Assembly: GCF_007752935.1 (NCBI RefSeq)
Contig: NZ_CP036319.1
Span: 1,178,001 to 1,242,000, forward strand
Source: Crateriforma conspicua
Lineage (GTDB): Bacteria > Planctomycetota > Planctomycetia > Pirellulales > Pirellulaceae
Direction: 5' to 3'
Length of the DNA stretch: 64,000 nucleotides
Below the pieces are notes generated by a model, which saw only the letters and a list, made by a program, of their open reading frames with translations, was not told the origin of the DNA and made no database searches. The position numbers and the translations under genes are program-made. This document shows, in pieces, positions 29,571 through 38,679 of the stretch (its first letter is position 1; each line of letters opens with the position of its first letter).

Positions 29571-30269
29571 TTAGACGTTTGATTCTATGCCCGCGATCAG
29601 CTCGGCAACACGACGGGCCGCCACCTGCATCGCGGGACCGGTCTGCCAGGTACGGATGTCGCGGTTTCCGACGGGATTGCTGATCCCACGCACGATCGTC
29701 AGTGGAACCTGGCTGACCCGACAAGCGACCGCGACGGCGAATCCTTCCATGTCTTCGGCGACTGCGTCCGGGTAAGTGTTCCGCCGCCACCGGGCGTGAT
29801 CCGGGGATGACGATGCCGCGGTTACCGACAGAAGTGTTTTTTTTTCGCCCATCGTTCGGGCGTCCGCATCGGGCACGACCAAATCCAGTCGGTCGGTGAC
29901 GGCCGAGCCATCCATTTCCAGGTGCGGCCATCCCATCTGATCTGCCGACCAGAACTGATCGGGGGCCGCGGCCATGTCGATGCCCGCACCGATGCCGTGG
30001 CAGGTTACGCGACGAAAGACGACCGCATCGCCGACCTTGATCGCCGGATAATTGGCGTCCGTTTCCGTGATGAACCCGCCGGCCAAGCCGACCAGGAAGA
30101 CATGGTCGGGCGTTTGTTCGGCCAACAGTCGCATCGCGCCGATGCCCGCGGCGGCCAAGCCGAAACCACAGATGGCGGTGGTGAAATCACGTCCCGCTGA
30201 ATGACGGATGGCCGGCCAATCGACCATCCGATATTCCGCCGACGTGGGCACCAGGACCAGGATGCTCAT
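29571..30269 (-). CDS. mqnB: Futalosine hydrolase (MqnB)
   Basis: A 232-residue nucleoside phosphorylase-family protein. It has GFGLAAAGIGAMRLL, VFLVGLAGGF (phosphorylase-fold core) and, near the end, AVAEDMEGFAVAVACR with the catalytic Glu-Asp-Met-Glu motif, followed by RGISNPVGNRD where the purine-binding Asn and Asp occur. The family also includes MTA/SAH nucleosidase, but the adjacent mqnD gene favours futalosine hydrolase, which releases hypoxanthine and gives dehypoxanthine futalosine. It lies about 70 bp downstream of carA on the same strand. Confidence 0.88.
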   Translation of the reverse strand: MSILVLVPTSAEYRMVDWPAIRHSAGRDFTTAICGFGLAAAGIGAMRLLAEQTPDHVFLVGLAGGFITETDANYPAIKVGDAVVFRRVTCHGIGAGIDMAAAPDQFWSADQMGWPHLEMDGSAVTDRLDLVVPDADARTMGEKKTLLSVTAASSSPDHARWRRNTYPDAVAEDMEGFAVAVACRVSQVPLTIVRGISNPVGNRDIRTWQTGPAMQVAARRVAELIAGIESNV

Positions 30270-30281
30270 TCAGACAGACTC

Positions 30282-30297
30282 CGCGGTCGGAACCGCG
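30282..30297 (-). terminator. UNCG-loop hairpin after carA
   Basis: On the minus strand CGCGGT and ACCGCG pair over 6 bp with the loop TCCG, a UNCG-type tetraloop, about 45 bp after the carA stop. No T-run follows. It may be an RNA 3'-end stabiliser; a terminator role is uncertain. Confidence 0.35.
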
Positions 30298-30339
30298 ACA
30301 ACGTGGGACGATCGACGGCGGTGGATCACCAGGCCAGGC

Positions 30340-31473
30340 TCAGGCCGGCGATCCGCTCAGGCTGGATTGAAATCGTTCGAACAGATAGTGGCTGTCGTGC
30401 GGCCCCGAGGATGCTTCGGGGTGATATTGCACACTGAATGCCGGCAATGTCTTGTGTCGAACGCCGGCAATGGTGTCATCGTTCAAATGCCGGTGAGTGA
30501 TTTCCAGGCAATCCGGCAACGATTTTTCGTCCACCGCAAAGCCGTGGTTTTGTGTCGTGATCTCGACTTTGCCGGTCGTCAGATCCAGCACCGGTTGGTT
30601 CACACCACGGTGTCCGAATTTCAGCTTGTACGTTTGGGCGCCACAAGCCAGCGAAAGCAATTGGTGTCCCAAGCAAATGCCGAACACCGGCATCTTGTCG
30701 ACCAATTCCGAAATCGTTTGTTTCGCATACGACAGCGGTTCCGGATCGCCCGGTCCGTTGGAAATGAACAGCCCATCCGGCTTGAGTGCCAAAATTTCAT
30801 CGGCTGACACATCACCACGGACGATGGTCACGCGGTTGCCGCGGGAACGCAGGTGCCGCGGGATGTTCCACTTCATGCCAAAGTCCATGCAGACCACGTG
30901 CGGTTGGTCGCCCGATGGTTGCTGGCCGGCTTCATCGACGGTGATCCATTCGTGCAGTTGGTCGTCCCACTGGACCCCTTGTGCGGGCATCACGGTTTTG
31001 GCCAAGTCACGGCCGACCAGGCTTTCGCTGGCCTTGGCTTTGGCGACCAAGCTGGCGTCGTCCAGATCGGTGGTCGACAGAACGCCTCGCATGGCACCTT
31101 CGATTCGAATGCGACGAACCAAGGCGCGGGTATCGATCCCGCTGATGCCGATGATGTTGTTCTGTTTCAAGAAATCCGACAGCGCCGCTTCGCTGCGATA
31201 ATTGCTGTGGATTCGGCTTTCGGATCGAATGACGAATCCCGACAACGACGGACGGTGATGTTCGACGTCGACCGTGTTGGTGCCGTAGTTGCCGATTTCC
31301 GGATACGTCATCGTGACGATCTGGCCGGCATAGCTGGGGTCGGTCAGGATTTCCTGGTACCCCGTCATTGCGGTGTTGAAAACGACTTCACCGGTGACTT
31401 CGCCTTCGGCTCCGAAGGCTTGGCCGGGGAACACGGAACCGTCTTCCAAGGCCAGTTTGGCGGTGATCGGCAT
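30340..31473 (-). CDS. carA: Carbamoyl-phosphate synthase small subunit
   Basis: A 377-residue CarA. The N-terminal domain begins MPITAKLALEDGSVFPGQAF and the class I glutamine amidotransferase domain has the nucleophile Cys267 in GICLGHQLL and His351/Glu353 in QYHPEAS. It supplies ammonia from glutamine to CarB for arginine and pyrimidine synthesis. The start at ATG 31473 fits the family; a longer frame to 31656 adds unrelated residues. carB is not in the window, so the two subunits are encoded apart. Confidence 0.96.
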   Translation of the reverse strand: MPITAKLALEDGSVFPGQAFGAEGEVTGEVVFNTAMTGYQEILTDPSYAGQIVTMTYPEIGNYGTNTVDVEHHRPSLSGFVIRSESRIHSNYRSEAALSDFLKQNNIIGISGIDTRALVRRIRIEGAMRGVLSTTDLDDASLVAKAKASESLVGRDLAKTVMPAQGVQWDDQLHEWITVDEAGQQPSGDQPHVVCMDFGMKWNIPRHLRSRGNRVTIVRGDVSADEILALKPDGLFISNGPGDPEPLSYAKQTISELVDKMPVFGICLGHQLLSLACGAQTYKLKFGHRGVNQPVLDLTTGKVEITTQNHGFAVDEKSLPDCLEITHRHLNDDTIAGVRHKTLPAFSVQYHPEASSGPHDSHYLFERFQSSLSGSPA

Positions 31474-31705
31474 GCAATAGCTCTCGCGTGGGATCTCTCG
31501 ATTTTGTTCAGACGCGGCCACGGTCTCGTATCGCACCGTGGCCCGGCGCGTACTGATATCACGTTCTAACAGACAATCGCGATTTATCGAAGGATCGCGG
31601 CCGGTGGTTGGGACGCGAATGTGGCAAAAACGTTCGCGCCCGAACCGGTGGCCCACGACGAACCGCTCTAGCGGCCGATGGTTCGCCGTTAGGTTGATCT
31701 GGCCG

Positions 31706-33619
31706 TTAGATATCGATCAGGTCTTCGGCGCTCAGGATCGGCTTTTCGTTTTCTTCCGTTTCCTGTTTTTCACGCCATGGTTCGCCCGCGCGGTACGAAT
31801 CCAATTCTTCCTGCAATTGTTCCAGCTGGTCGTTTTCTTGGGCGGCCCCCAAGTCGACGGCGGCTTGGCTGTATTCGATCGCCTTGGGGATGTCTCCCGA
31901 TTCGGCATGGGCGGCCGCCAGCGTGCTCAGGATGTGGGGCTTTTGGTAATCCGTCAGCCGTGCCGCTTGGCGTGCCAATTCCAGGGCTCGCTGGCCGTCA
32001 CGAACCTCGTCTTTGGGGCTGGTCGCCAGGACCCACGCCAAGTTGTTCATCAAGCCCGCGTAATCCGGGGCCACCATGTCGGTCGACTTCAGGTTTTCGG
32101 CCGGTCCGGTGTCCGAGGTCTGCAAGATTTTTAAAGCATCTTCGTAGTCTCGAATCGCCGTTTGGTGTTCGCCGATCGCCAGCAACGCGTCGCCGCGCGA
32201 TCGCAGGGCGTTGGTGTTTTCGGGTTGGATTTCCAAGATCTGTTCGAAGACATCGATCGCCTGACGCGGGCGGTCGTCCACCATGTAAAGCTGGCCCAAC
32301 TGTTCCTGCCAGAAGGCTTGACGCTGCGGATCGTCTTTCTGGAAATCAATCAGTTTCTTGACTTCGTTGATGGCATCGGGAATTCGTTTTTCTTGGGACG
32401 CGATCAAGAACTGGACCAAGATCGTTTCGGGCAAGTCGGCCACCCGCGGGTTCAGGTTGATCGCGTCTTGCACGTAACCCTTGGCCGCCGTGACGTCTTC
32501 GTTTTCCAGGCAACGCTGGGCCAGTTCGATCAGCTTGCGCGGGTCGCCCGGACGCAGTTCGATCGACTTGTTCAAGTCGACGATCGCTGATTCTTGATCC
32601 AGTCGCTTGGTGTGGACTCGTGAACGGATGCGATACAGCCGTTCCAAGATGTCGTTGTCCGAAGCCTGCTTTTCGATCGCCTCGGTCAGCAGTTCGACCG
32701 CCTCGTCATCGCGATCGGCATCCATCAATTGTTCGACGGCCGCCGCGACGATCGCCAAGTTCATCGGCTGGTCGTCCAGGATTTCACGGACATCCGCGAC
32801 GGCTTCGTCGATTTGGCCGTCACCCAGTCGCAGCACGATTCGGGCTTGAAAGGCTTTGGTGTTTTTCGGGTCCAACTTCAAGGCGCGGTTCAGGTCCTTG
32901 ATTTGCTTTTCCGGATCATCACGCAGCCCCGCACGCATCGCCAGCATGGTGCTTTGTTTCTTGGGGTCGTCTTCGTACAGCTTGATCGCCTTGGTGATCG
33001 ACCGGACCGCCAGCGCGCCATCGGCGTCGGGGAACACCGCGGGGGAATTCAATTGAGCGATCAAGACGTGAGCGTCGGCAAGTTGGTCGTCGTTTTCGAC
33101 CGCCTTCTTCAGCAGTTCAAGGGCTTCCAAGCGAACCGCCGCCGCGTTCCCGCCGGCGCCTCGCATCATGGCTCCGAACAGGCCTTGGCCGAGTTGCAGC
33201 TGAACGCTGCCCAGCATTTGTTTGGCAAAGCGGCTGTTTTCATCGCCCAGGCCTTTGGACAACGCCGATTCCAACAACGCGGCGACGGATTCCAGTTCAC
33301 CGGCCGTTTTGGCGTCGATCCGTTTGGAGACGGCTTCATCCAAATCGGCTTGGCCCGGATCTTGGGCGGTGTCCAGCGATGGCAGGGGATCGATTTGGAT
33401 CGCGCCTTCAGCGCCGGCGTCGGTCTGAGCGCCGGTGTCGGTCTGAGTCGCCGCATCTTGAGCCACCGCCGGGGCGGCAACGCAAACCAGCCCACCCAAC
33501 AACGTCACCATCAGACAAGCTCGGACGTCACGAAATATCACCGTGGTCGCTGAGGGGATTGGGGCGTTCGGAAAGTCGCTTGGCTGGTGGCCGGATCGCG
33601 TTGGCATGAAGTCACCCAA
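31706..33619 (-). CDS. Exported TPR-repeat protein
   Basis: A protein of up to 637 residues. A hydrophobic export signal (CLMVTLLGGLVCVAAPAVAQ, about 35-54) is followed by an acidic, Thr/Ala-rich spacer and then at least eight tetratricopeptide-like helix pairs, e.g. KQIKDLNRALKLDPKNTKA, AIVDLNKSIELRPGD, AIDVFEQILEIQPENTNAL and AIRDYEDALKIL. TPR arrays mediate protein binding; no catalytic domain is visible. The first codon may be the ATG at 33619 or 33607. An 18-bp duplication encodes part of the spacer. Confidence 0.82.
   Translation of the reverse strand: MGDFMPTRSGHQPSDFPNAPIPSATTVIFRDVRACLMVTLLGGLVCVAAPAVAQDAATQTDTGAQTDAGAEGAIQIDPLPSLDTAQDPGQADLDEAVSKRIDAKTAGELESVAALLESALSKGLGDENSRFAKQMLGSVQLQLGQGLFGAMMRGAGGNAAAVRLEALELLKKAVENDDQLADAHVLIAQLNSPAVFPDADGALAVRSITKAIKLYEDDPKKQSTMLAMRAGLRDDPEKQIKDLNRALKLDPKNTKAFQARIVLRLGDGQIDEAVADVREILDDQPMNLAIVAAAVEQLMDADRDDEAVELLTEAIEKQASDNDILERLYRIRSRVHTKRLDQESAIVDLNKSIELRPGDPRKLIELAQRCLENEDVTAAKGYVQDAINLNPRVADLPETILVQFLIASQEKRIPDAINEVKKLIDFQKDDPQRQAFWQEQLGQLYMVDDRPRQAIDVFEQILEIQPENTNALRSRGDALLAIGEHQTAIRDYEDALKILQTSDTGPAENLKSTDMVAPDYAGLMNNLAWVLATSPKDEVRDGQRALELARQAARLTDYQKPHILSTLAAAHAESGDIPKAIEYSQAAVDLGAAQENDQLEQLQEELDSYRAGEPWREKQETEENEKPILSAEDLIDI
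33410..33445. repeat. 18-bp direct duplication inside the TPR gene
   Basis: Two adjacent 18-bp units (33410-33427 and 33428-33445) differ at one base (GCGCCGGCGTCGG against GCGCCGGTGTCGG) and encode a repeated QTD-(T/A)-GA hexapeptide in the acidic spacer. Length is a multiple of three, so the frame is kept. Confidence 0.7.
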
Positions 33620-33785
33620 AAGGGAAGTAGTGTTCGATCGGTATTTGGCTGGGCGTTCGCGGCGGATCGGGACAAGTCAAATCGACGTGTCGTCTGCGCA
33701 AGGAACCGGCAACGAACGGGCCGGCACATTATGACCGATCCGGCAAGCCGGGCGAAGACGATTACTTGGGCAAGCCGCATGCCCG

Positions 33786-35231
33786 TCAGGCCAGGACCGG
33801 CGTCACCACATTGCCGTGAACATCAGTCAAGCGAAAATCACGCCCTTGGAACCGGTAGGTCAATCGTTCGTGATCGATGCCCAGTAAGTGCAGCACGGTC
33901 GCCTGGAAATCATGAACGTGCACGGGATGCTCGGTGACGCCAAATCCCAGTTCGTCCGACTGGCCGTATTCAAAACCGCCTTTGACACCGCCGCCGGCCA
34001 TCCACATGGTGAACGCATCGGGGTAGTGGTCGCGACCCAGAATCTTGCTGCCGGATGTTCGGCCTTCGCGGAACGGAGTCCTGCCGAATTCACCGCCCCA
34101 GATCACCAGCGTGTCATCCAGCAATCCACGTTGTTTCAAATCGTTGATCAACGCGGCGACCGGCCGATCCATCGTGGCGCATTTTTCGGTCAATCCTTTG
34201 GTCAGCCCCGTTGCTTCACCGGTCCCGTGGAAGTCCCAGCCCCAGTCGAACAACTGGACAAAGCGGACCCCGGATTCCACCAACCGACGTGCCAGCAGGC
34301 AATTATTGGCCAAGCTGGATTTACCCGGCCGCGCACCGTATTGGTCCAGCGTCGCTTGGCTTTCCTGGCGAATGTCCATCACTTCGGGGACCGCCGTTTG
34401 CATCCGAAAAGCCAGCTCGTATTGCGAGATTCGGGTGGTCGTTTCGGGGTGCCCCATCTCGGCGGCTTGGATCTGATTCAGTTCGCCCAACATGTCCAGG
34501 CTGGCGCGACGGATCGATCTTGGCATCCCCGGCGGGTCGGACGAATACAGAACGGGATCCCCTTGGCTGCGACATTGAACGCCCTGGTACACCGACGGCA
34601 GAAAACCGCTGCCGAAGGAAGCTTTGCCGCCGTTGGGCTGGACCCCGCTGCTGATCAACACCACAAAGCCGGGCAGGTTTTCGTTTTCGCTGCCCAGACC
34701 GTACGTCACCCACGATCCCATCGACGGGCGACCGGGGCGCGGCGATCCGGTGTAAACCAACAATTCGGCCGGCGCATGATTGAATTGGTCGGTGTGCATC
34801 GAATGCACCACACACAGATCATCGGCGACGTCGTGCAGCTTTTCGATCGCGTCGGACATCCACATCCCACACTTGCCGACTCGTTTCCACTGACGTGGCG
34901 TGCCCATCAGTTTGGGGACGCCGGTGGTGAAGGCGAATTCGCGTCCGGCTAAGAACGAATCCGGGCAATCTTGACCGTCACGCTGCTGCAGTGCGGGCTT
35001 GTAATCGAACAGGTCCAGGTTCGGTGGAGATCCGGTCATGTGCAGATAAATGACCCGCTTGGCCGCCCCAAACCCGGGGCGTTGTTCGCGTCGATCGCCG
35101 TCGTCACTGGACGCATCGGCGACGTCGCCGTTGACCAGGCTGGCCAAAGCGGCGGCCCCGATGCCCGCGGTCGAATGCGACAGGAAATGCCGCCGCGTTT
35201 GCAATTGCAGTCGTTCAAAAATCGGATGCAT
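33786..35231 (-). CDS. DUF1501 family protein with Tat-type signal
   Basis: A 481-residue protein of the DUF1501 family, related to the alkaline phosphatase/sulfatase fold and abundant in planctomycetes. The N-terminus QTRRHFLSHSTAGIGAAALA carries twin Arg at 13-14 followed by a hydrophobic stretch, indicating Tat export. Family segments seen include YLHMTGSPPNLDLFDYKPAL, VVHSMHTDQFNHAPAELL and VIWGGEFGRTPF, with the His and Asp/Glu that may bind metal. It starts 9 bp after the stop of the PSD1 gene, the usual planctomycete pairing. The substrate is unknown. Confidence 0.88.
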   Translation of the reverse strand: MHPIFERLQLQTRRHFLSHSTAGIGAAALASLVNGDVADASSDDGDRREQRPGFGAAKRVIYLHMTGSPPNLDLFDYKPALQQRDGQDCPDSFLAGREFAFTTGVPKLMGTPRQWKRVGKCGMWMSDAIEKLHDVADDLCVVHSMHTDQFNHAPAELLVYTGSPRPGRPSMGSWVTYGLGSENENLPGFVVLISSGVQPNGGKASFGSGFLPSVYQGVQCRSQGDPVLYSSDPPGMPRSIRRASLDMLGELNQIQAAEMGHPETTTRISQYELAFRMQTAVPEVMDIRQESQATLDQYGARPGKSSLANNCLLARRLVESGVRFVQLFDWGWDFHGTGEATGLTKGLTEKCATMDRPVAALINDLKQRGLLDDTLVIWGGEFGRTPFREGRTSGSKILGRDHYPDAFTMWMAGGGVKGGFEYGQSDELGFGVTEHPVHVHDFQATVLHLLGIDHERLTYRFQGRDFRLTDVHGNVVTPVLA

Positions 35232-35240
35232 CGTAGGGCG

Positions 35241-38200
35241 TTACCGTTTCATCAAGACTTCGTCCAAGTTAAGCACCACATTACAGGCGACCGTCCACGC
35301 GGCTTGATCAGCGATTGCCATTTCATCGTTCGCAACGCTCGATCCCGCCATCGGCGGCGGCAAATGTTCCGGGCGGGTCAACTGTCGGGCTTGATCCGGG
35401 TGGTCGGTGTAGTGCTGTCGCATTCGATGAACGAATCCGATCAACCGCTGGGCTTCGGCTTCGGTTGGCGAACGGGCCAGCGAGTGTCGAAACGCCCAGG
35501 TGACCCGCTGGAGATCGCTGTCGTGTCGCGTGATCAGTCGAAACGCTAGTCCTCGCGCGGCTTCGACGTACACCGGGTCATTGAGTGTTACCAGTGCTTG
35601 CAGCGGAGTGTTCGTGCGGTCGCGTCGAACGGTGCAGACCTCGCGACTGGGGGCGTCGAAAACTGCCATCGACGGGTACGGATTCGATCGCCTCCACATC
35701 GTGTACAGGCCGCGGCGGTATCGGTCTTCGCCCGTGCTGGTGGTCCAGTCGGTGTCGTTGCCGAACGCCGCCTTCAGCCCCAGTTCGGGTTGCGGCGGCC
35801 GAACCGGCGGACCGTGCATTTTGTGCGACAGCAAACCGGCGGCGGCCAAGGCTTGGTCGCGAATCATTTCGGCCGGAACGCGATGGCGTGGTCCGCGGTT
35901 CAGCAAACGGTTGTCTGGATCGGTTGCCGCCAGTACCGCATCCACGGTGGACGATTGACGGTAAGTCTCGCTGGTGACAATCTGTCGAAGCAAGCGTTTC
36001 AGGTCCCAGCCACCGGTCGTCAATTCGTTGGCCAAGTGGTCCAGCAACTCGGGGTGCGAAGGCATTTCGCCTTGCGAACCAAATTCCTCGCTGGTGGAAA
36101 CGATGCCAATACCGAACAGCGTTTCCCAGTGGCGATTCGCAATGACGCGGGCGGTCAACGGGTTTTTCGGGGCGACCAACCAACGAGCCAAGTCCATGCG
36201 ATCGGGCGTCGGTTTGGACGACTGTGGCTTCAGCGGATGCAGGGCCGCCGGCGTTCCTGGCGTGACGACATCGCCCTTGCTTTGATAGTTGCCGCGAATC
36301 TGGATGTGAGTGACACGTCGTTTGTCGGCCGGCAAATCCTTCATCACCGGGACCGTCGTTTGCGGCCGGATCGCGGCGAGTTCTTTTTCGGCCTGGGCCA
36401 ATCGCTGTCGCGTCGGTCGCAGAACACGGGTGATGCCACGGTGGTGTTCCCGCAAGCGTTTGGTTTGTTCGTCGGATCGATTCGCGTCTTTGATCAGCAG
36501 TTTTTGACGCACATCGATCGGCAATTCGGCCCAACGCATGGCGTCGTCCGATGCGGTCGCCCGGATCGAAAAATGATCCAATAGGTGCCGTTTGTGCTTG
36601 GAACGCTGTGTCAAAACCAATTCCAGCGGCCCATCGGCCGGTGTCAGCGTTCGTGACAGCCTAACCGTCAAGTCGTGTTCGCGGCCGGTTTGACCGGCAA
36701 TTGCCCATCCATGTTCGTTCGGTTTTTCTGAATTCAGAATGCCTTCGGGGGCAAAGCCGTCTTGGTGATAGTCACTGGCGACCTTTTGTATCGCCACCGC
36801 TTCACCTGTCGATGTACGGATCTCCAAAGATGTCAGTACAAAATTGGCCGTTTGTTTTGGATGAACCCGCAGACGCAGATGGTCGAATTCGGCCGGGGCG
36901 TTCTGTTGATCCAGGCTGACCTGAATGCGGTACCGATCCTTATCCGCTTTTTGGCCATTCGCTCGGACCGTGCCGTCGTCTCGGATTTCCAATGATCGAG
37001 ATTCCGATTCCGCGGCGATCGGCGTTAGGGTTTGCCAACGTGGGGCCGACCGATGTTCGTTTAACCAACGCGTAAAATCCGTGTCGATTTCGGTGGACGG
37101 TTGCCGCAACCGTTTTTGCAGCGATTCGATTTCTTGCTTCAAGTCAACGCGTTGTTGGCGTTGCTGCGGAGTGATGATTTCGATCGTCGGTGATTCATTC
37201 TTGCGGTCTTGATCGGCGGAGTTGTTGAAGAACGCAAAGATCCGAAAGTATTCCTCTTGGGTGATCGGGTCAAACTTGTGCGTATGACACTGGGCACACG
37301 CCATCGTCGTCCCCATCCAGACGGCGAAGGTGGTGTTGGTGCGATCAACGACGGCGACGTTACGAAACTCTTCGTCATTCGTGCCGCCTTCGTTGTTGGT
37401 CATCGTGTTGCGATGAAAGGCCGTCGCGATCAGTTGTGATGTGTCGGCGTCGGGCAATAGGTCGCCGGCGATCTGTTCGATCGTGAATTGATCGAACGGT
37501 TTACTGGCGTTCAATGAATCGATGACATAGTCACGATACGCCCAAATCTGGCGCGGGGGATCGTCGGCGTATCCGGCCGAATCGGCATAGCGAGCCAAGT
37601 CCAACCAGAGCCGCGCCCAGCGCTCTCCGAATTCTGGGCTGGCCAACAAACGATCGACGTAGCGTGAATAGGCGTCGGGTCGGTCATCACGGACGAACCG
37701 CTCGGACTGGTCCCATGTCGGTGGGATCCCCGTCAGGTCCAACGCGACGCGACGGGCCAGTGTGCGGCGCGACGCTCGGGGGCTGGGGCGTCGATTATGT
37801 TGTTGCATCTTCTGCAAAGCGAAACGATCGATCGGATCGGCCGACCAGTCGTCGTCTGCGATCTCGGGAACCGGCGCGGGCCGGGGCGGTGTGTAGGACC
37901 AATGCCGATCGTACGTTGCGCCGGCTTCGATCCAGCGACGCAGCAAAGTGATTTCTTCTTCACTCAGCGGCGAACCCTTTTCCGTTGGCGGCATCACCAT
38001 GTCGGGATCGTCCGACGTGATGCGCAGCATTAACTCGCTGTCATCGGGGGCCCCAGGGACGATGGCCGCATAGCCCCCCAGGTCTTCATGCGATTCCGCG
38101 GTGTCCAAGCGTAGACCCGCGGCCCGTTCGGCTTCGTCGGGGCCGTGGCAGGCAAAGCATCGATTGGAAAGTAGGGGTCTGATTTCTTGTGCGAAATCCA

Positions 38201-38339
38201 CGGGGCGGTTGTCCGGAGATTCCGCACGCACAGTGATCGAGTTTGGCGTCGTGACGGTGGCAAACAACACGGCCAGCAGACCCCCAAGGGGATTCGGCCG
38301 AATTGCCAGTCGAGATCGTGACGGGAACGATCGTATCAT
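35241..38339 (-). CDS. PSD1 and planctomycete cytochrome C domain protein (DUF1549/DUF1553)
   Basis: A protein of about 1032 residues starting at ATG 38339. After a signal peptide (about 1-39) comes the planctomycete cytochrome C domain with haem motif CFACH (61-65) in LLSNRCFACHGPDEAERAA. A DUF1549 block (about 185-395, with RRTLARRVALDLTGIPPT), a middle beta-rich domain and the DUF1553/PSD1 block (about 720-1010, with NRHWETLFGIGIV and RGPRHRVPAEMIRDQALA) follow. Such proteins are exported, probably attached to c-type haem, and always travel with DUF1501 partners. The function is unknown. The longer frame to 38600 is rejected because it adds sequence with no signal. Confidence 0.9.
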   Translation of the reverse strand: MIRSFPSRSRLAIRPNPLGGLLAVLFATVTTPNSITVRAESPDNRPVDFAQEIRPLLSNRCFACHGPDEAERAAGLRLDTAESHEDLGGYAAIVPGAPDDSELMLRITSDDPDMVMPPTEKGSPLSEEEITLLRRWIEAGATYDRHWSYTPPRPAPVPEIADDDWSADPIDRFALQKMQQHNRRPSPRASRRTLARRVALDLTGIPPTWDQSERFVRDDRPDAYSRYVDRLLASPEFGERWARLWLDLARYADSAGYADDPPRQIWAYRDYVIDSLNASKPFDQFTIEQIAGDLLPDADTSQLIATAFHRNTMTNNEGGTNDEEFRNVAVVDRTNTTFAVWMGTTMACAQCHTHKFDPITQEEYFRIFAFFNNSADQDRKNESPTIEIITPQQRQQRVDLKQEIESLQKRLRQPSTEIDTDFTRWLNEHRSAPRWQTLTPIAAESESRSLEIRDDGTVRANGQKADKDRYRIQVSLDQQNAPAEFDHLRLRVHPKQTANFVLTSLEIRTSTGEAVAIQKVASDYHQDGFAPEGILNSEKPNEHGWAIAGQTGREHDLTVRLSRTLTPADGPLELVLTQRSKHKRHLLDHFSIRATASDDAMRWAELPIDVRQKLLIKDANRSDEQTKRLREHHRGITRVLRPTRQRLAQAEKELAAIRPQTTVPVMKDLPADKRRVTHIQIRGNYQSKGDVVTPGTPAALHPLKPQSSKPTPDRMDLARWLVAPKNPLTARVIANRHWETLFGIGIVSTSEEFGSQGEMPSHPELLDHLANELTTGGWDLKRLLRQIVTSETYRQSSTVDAVLAATDPDNRLLNRGPRHRVPAEMIRDQALAAAGLLSHKMHGPPVRPPQPELGLKAAFGNDTDWTTSTGEDRYRRGLYTMWRRSNPYPSMAVFDAPSREVCTVRRDRTNTPLQALVTLNDPVYVEAARGLAFRLITRHDSDLQRVTWAFRHSLARSPTEAEAQRLIGFVHRMRQHYTDHPDQARQLTRPEHLPPPMAGSSVANDEMAIADQAAWTVACNVVLNLDEVLMKR

Positions 38340-38679
38340 GAAGGGATTGAAGCAAGGCGGGTCGGCGGGGTGGGACGATGACAATCCATCGTATCGGGCC
38401 TGGCAAAACGTTTGCATCCAAGCCGTTCGCAGCGGCGTGGGGAATGTCTTAGGGCGTTCACCAAGACCGACGTCCACCAGTGCCTTCAGTGTAGCCCCTG
38501 CCGCGGCGAGGTGGTCAACTACTGCGTTGCCCAGTGGCTTTCGCCAGCTTCGCCCGGTGGCTTTCGCCTGCGTTGCACGCCGGTGTCCAGCGAACCACAA
38601 TCAGATTTCTGCTCGGTCCGTCCTACGCGGCGCGATCCGATTCACCGACCACGACTCCACATCATCGACGAAACTGAAA
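38340..38679. other. Divergent intergenic region
   Basis: This 340-bp gap separates the PSD1 gene from the aldose epimerase and must contain both promoters. It holds a set of degenerate 23-bp repeats at 38508-38576. No small gene is convincing. Confidence 0.55.
38508..38576. repeat. Degenerate 23-bp tandem repeat
   Basis: Two adjacent 23-bp units (38531-38553 and 38554-38576) share CC(A/G)GTGGCTTTCGCC and then diverge; the preceding 23 bp share GGTGG and the end TGCGTTGC with the last unit. The repeat sits 100 bp before the epimerase start, in a region that could hold regulatory sites. Confidence 0.5.
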
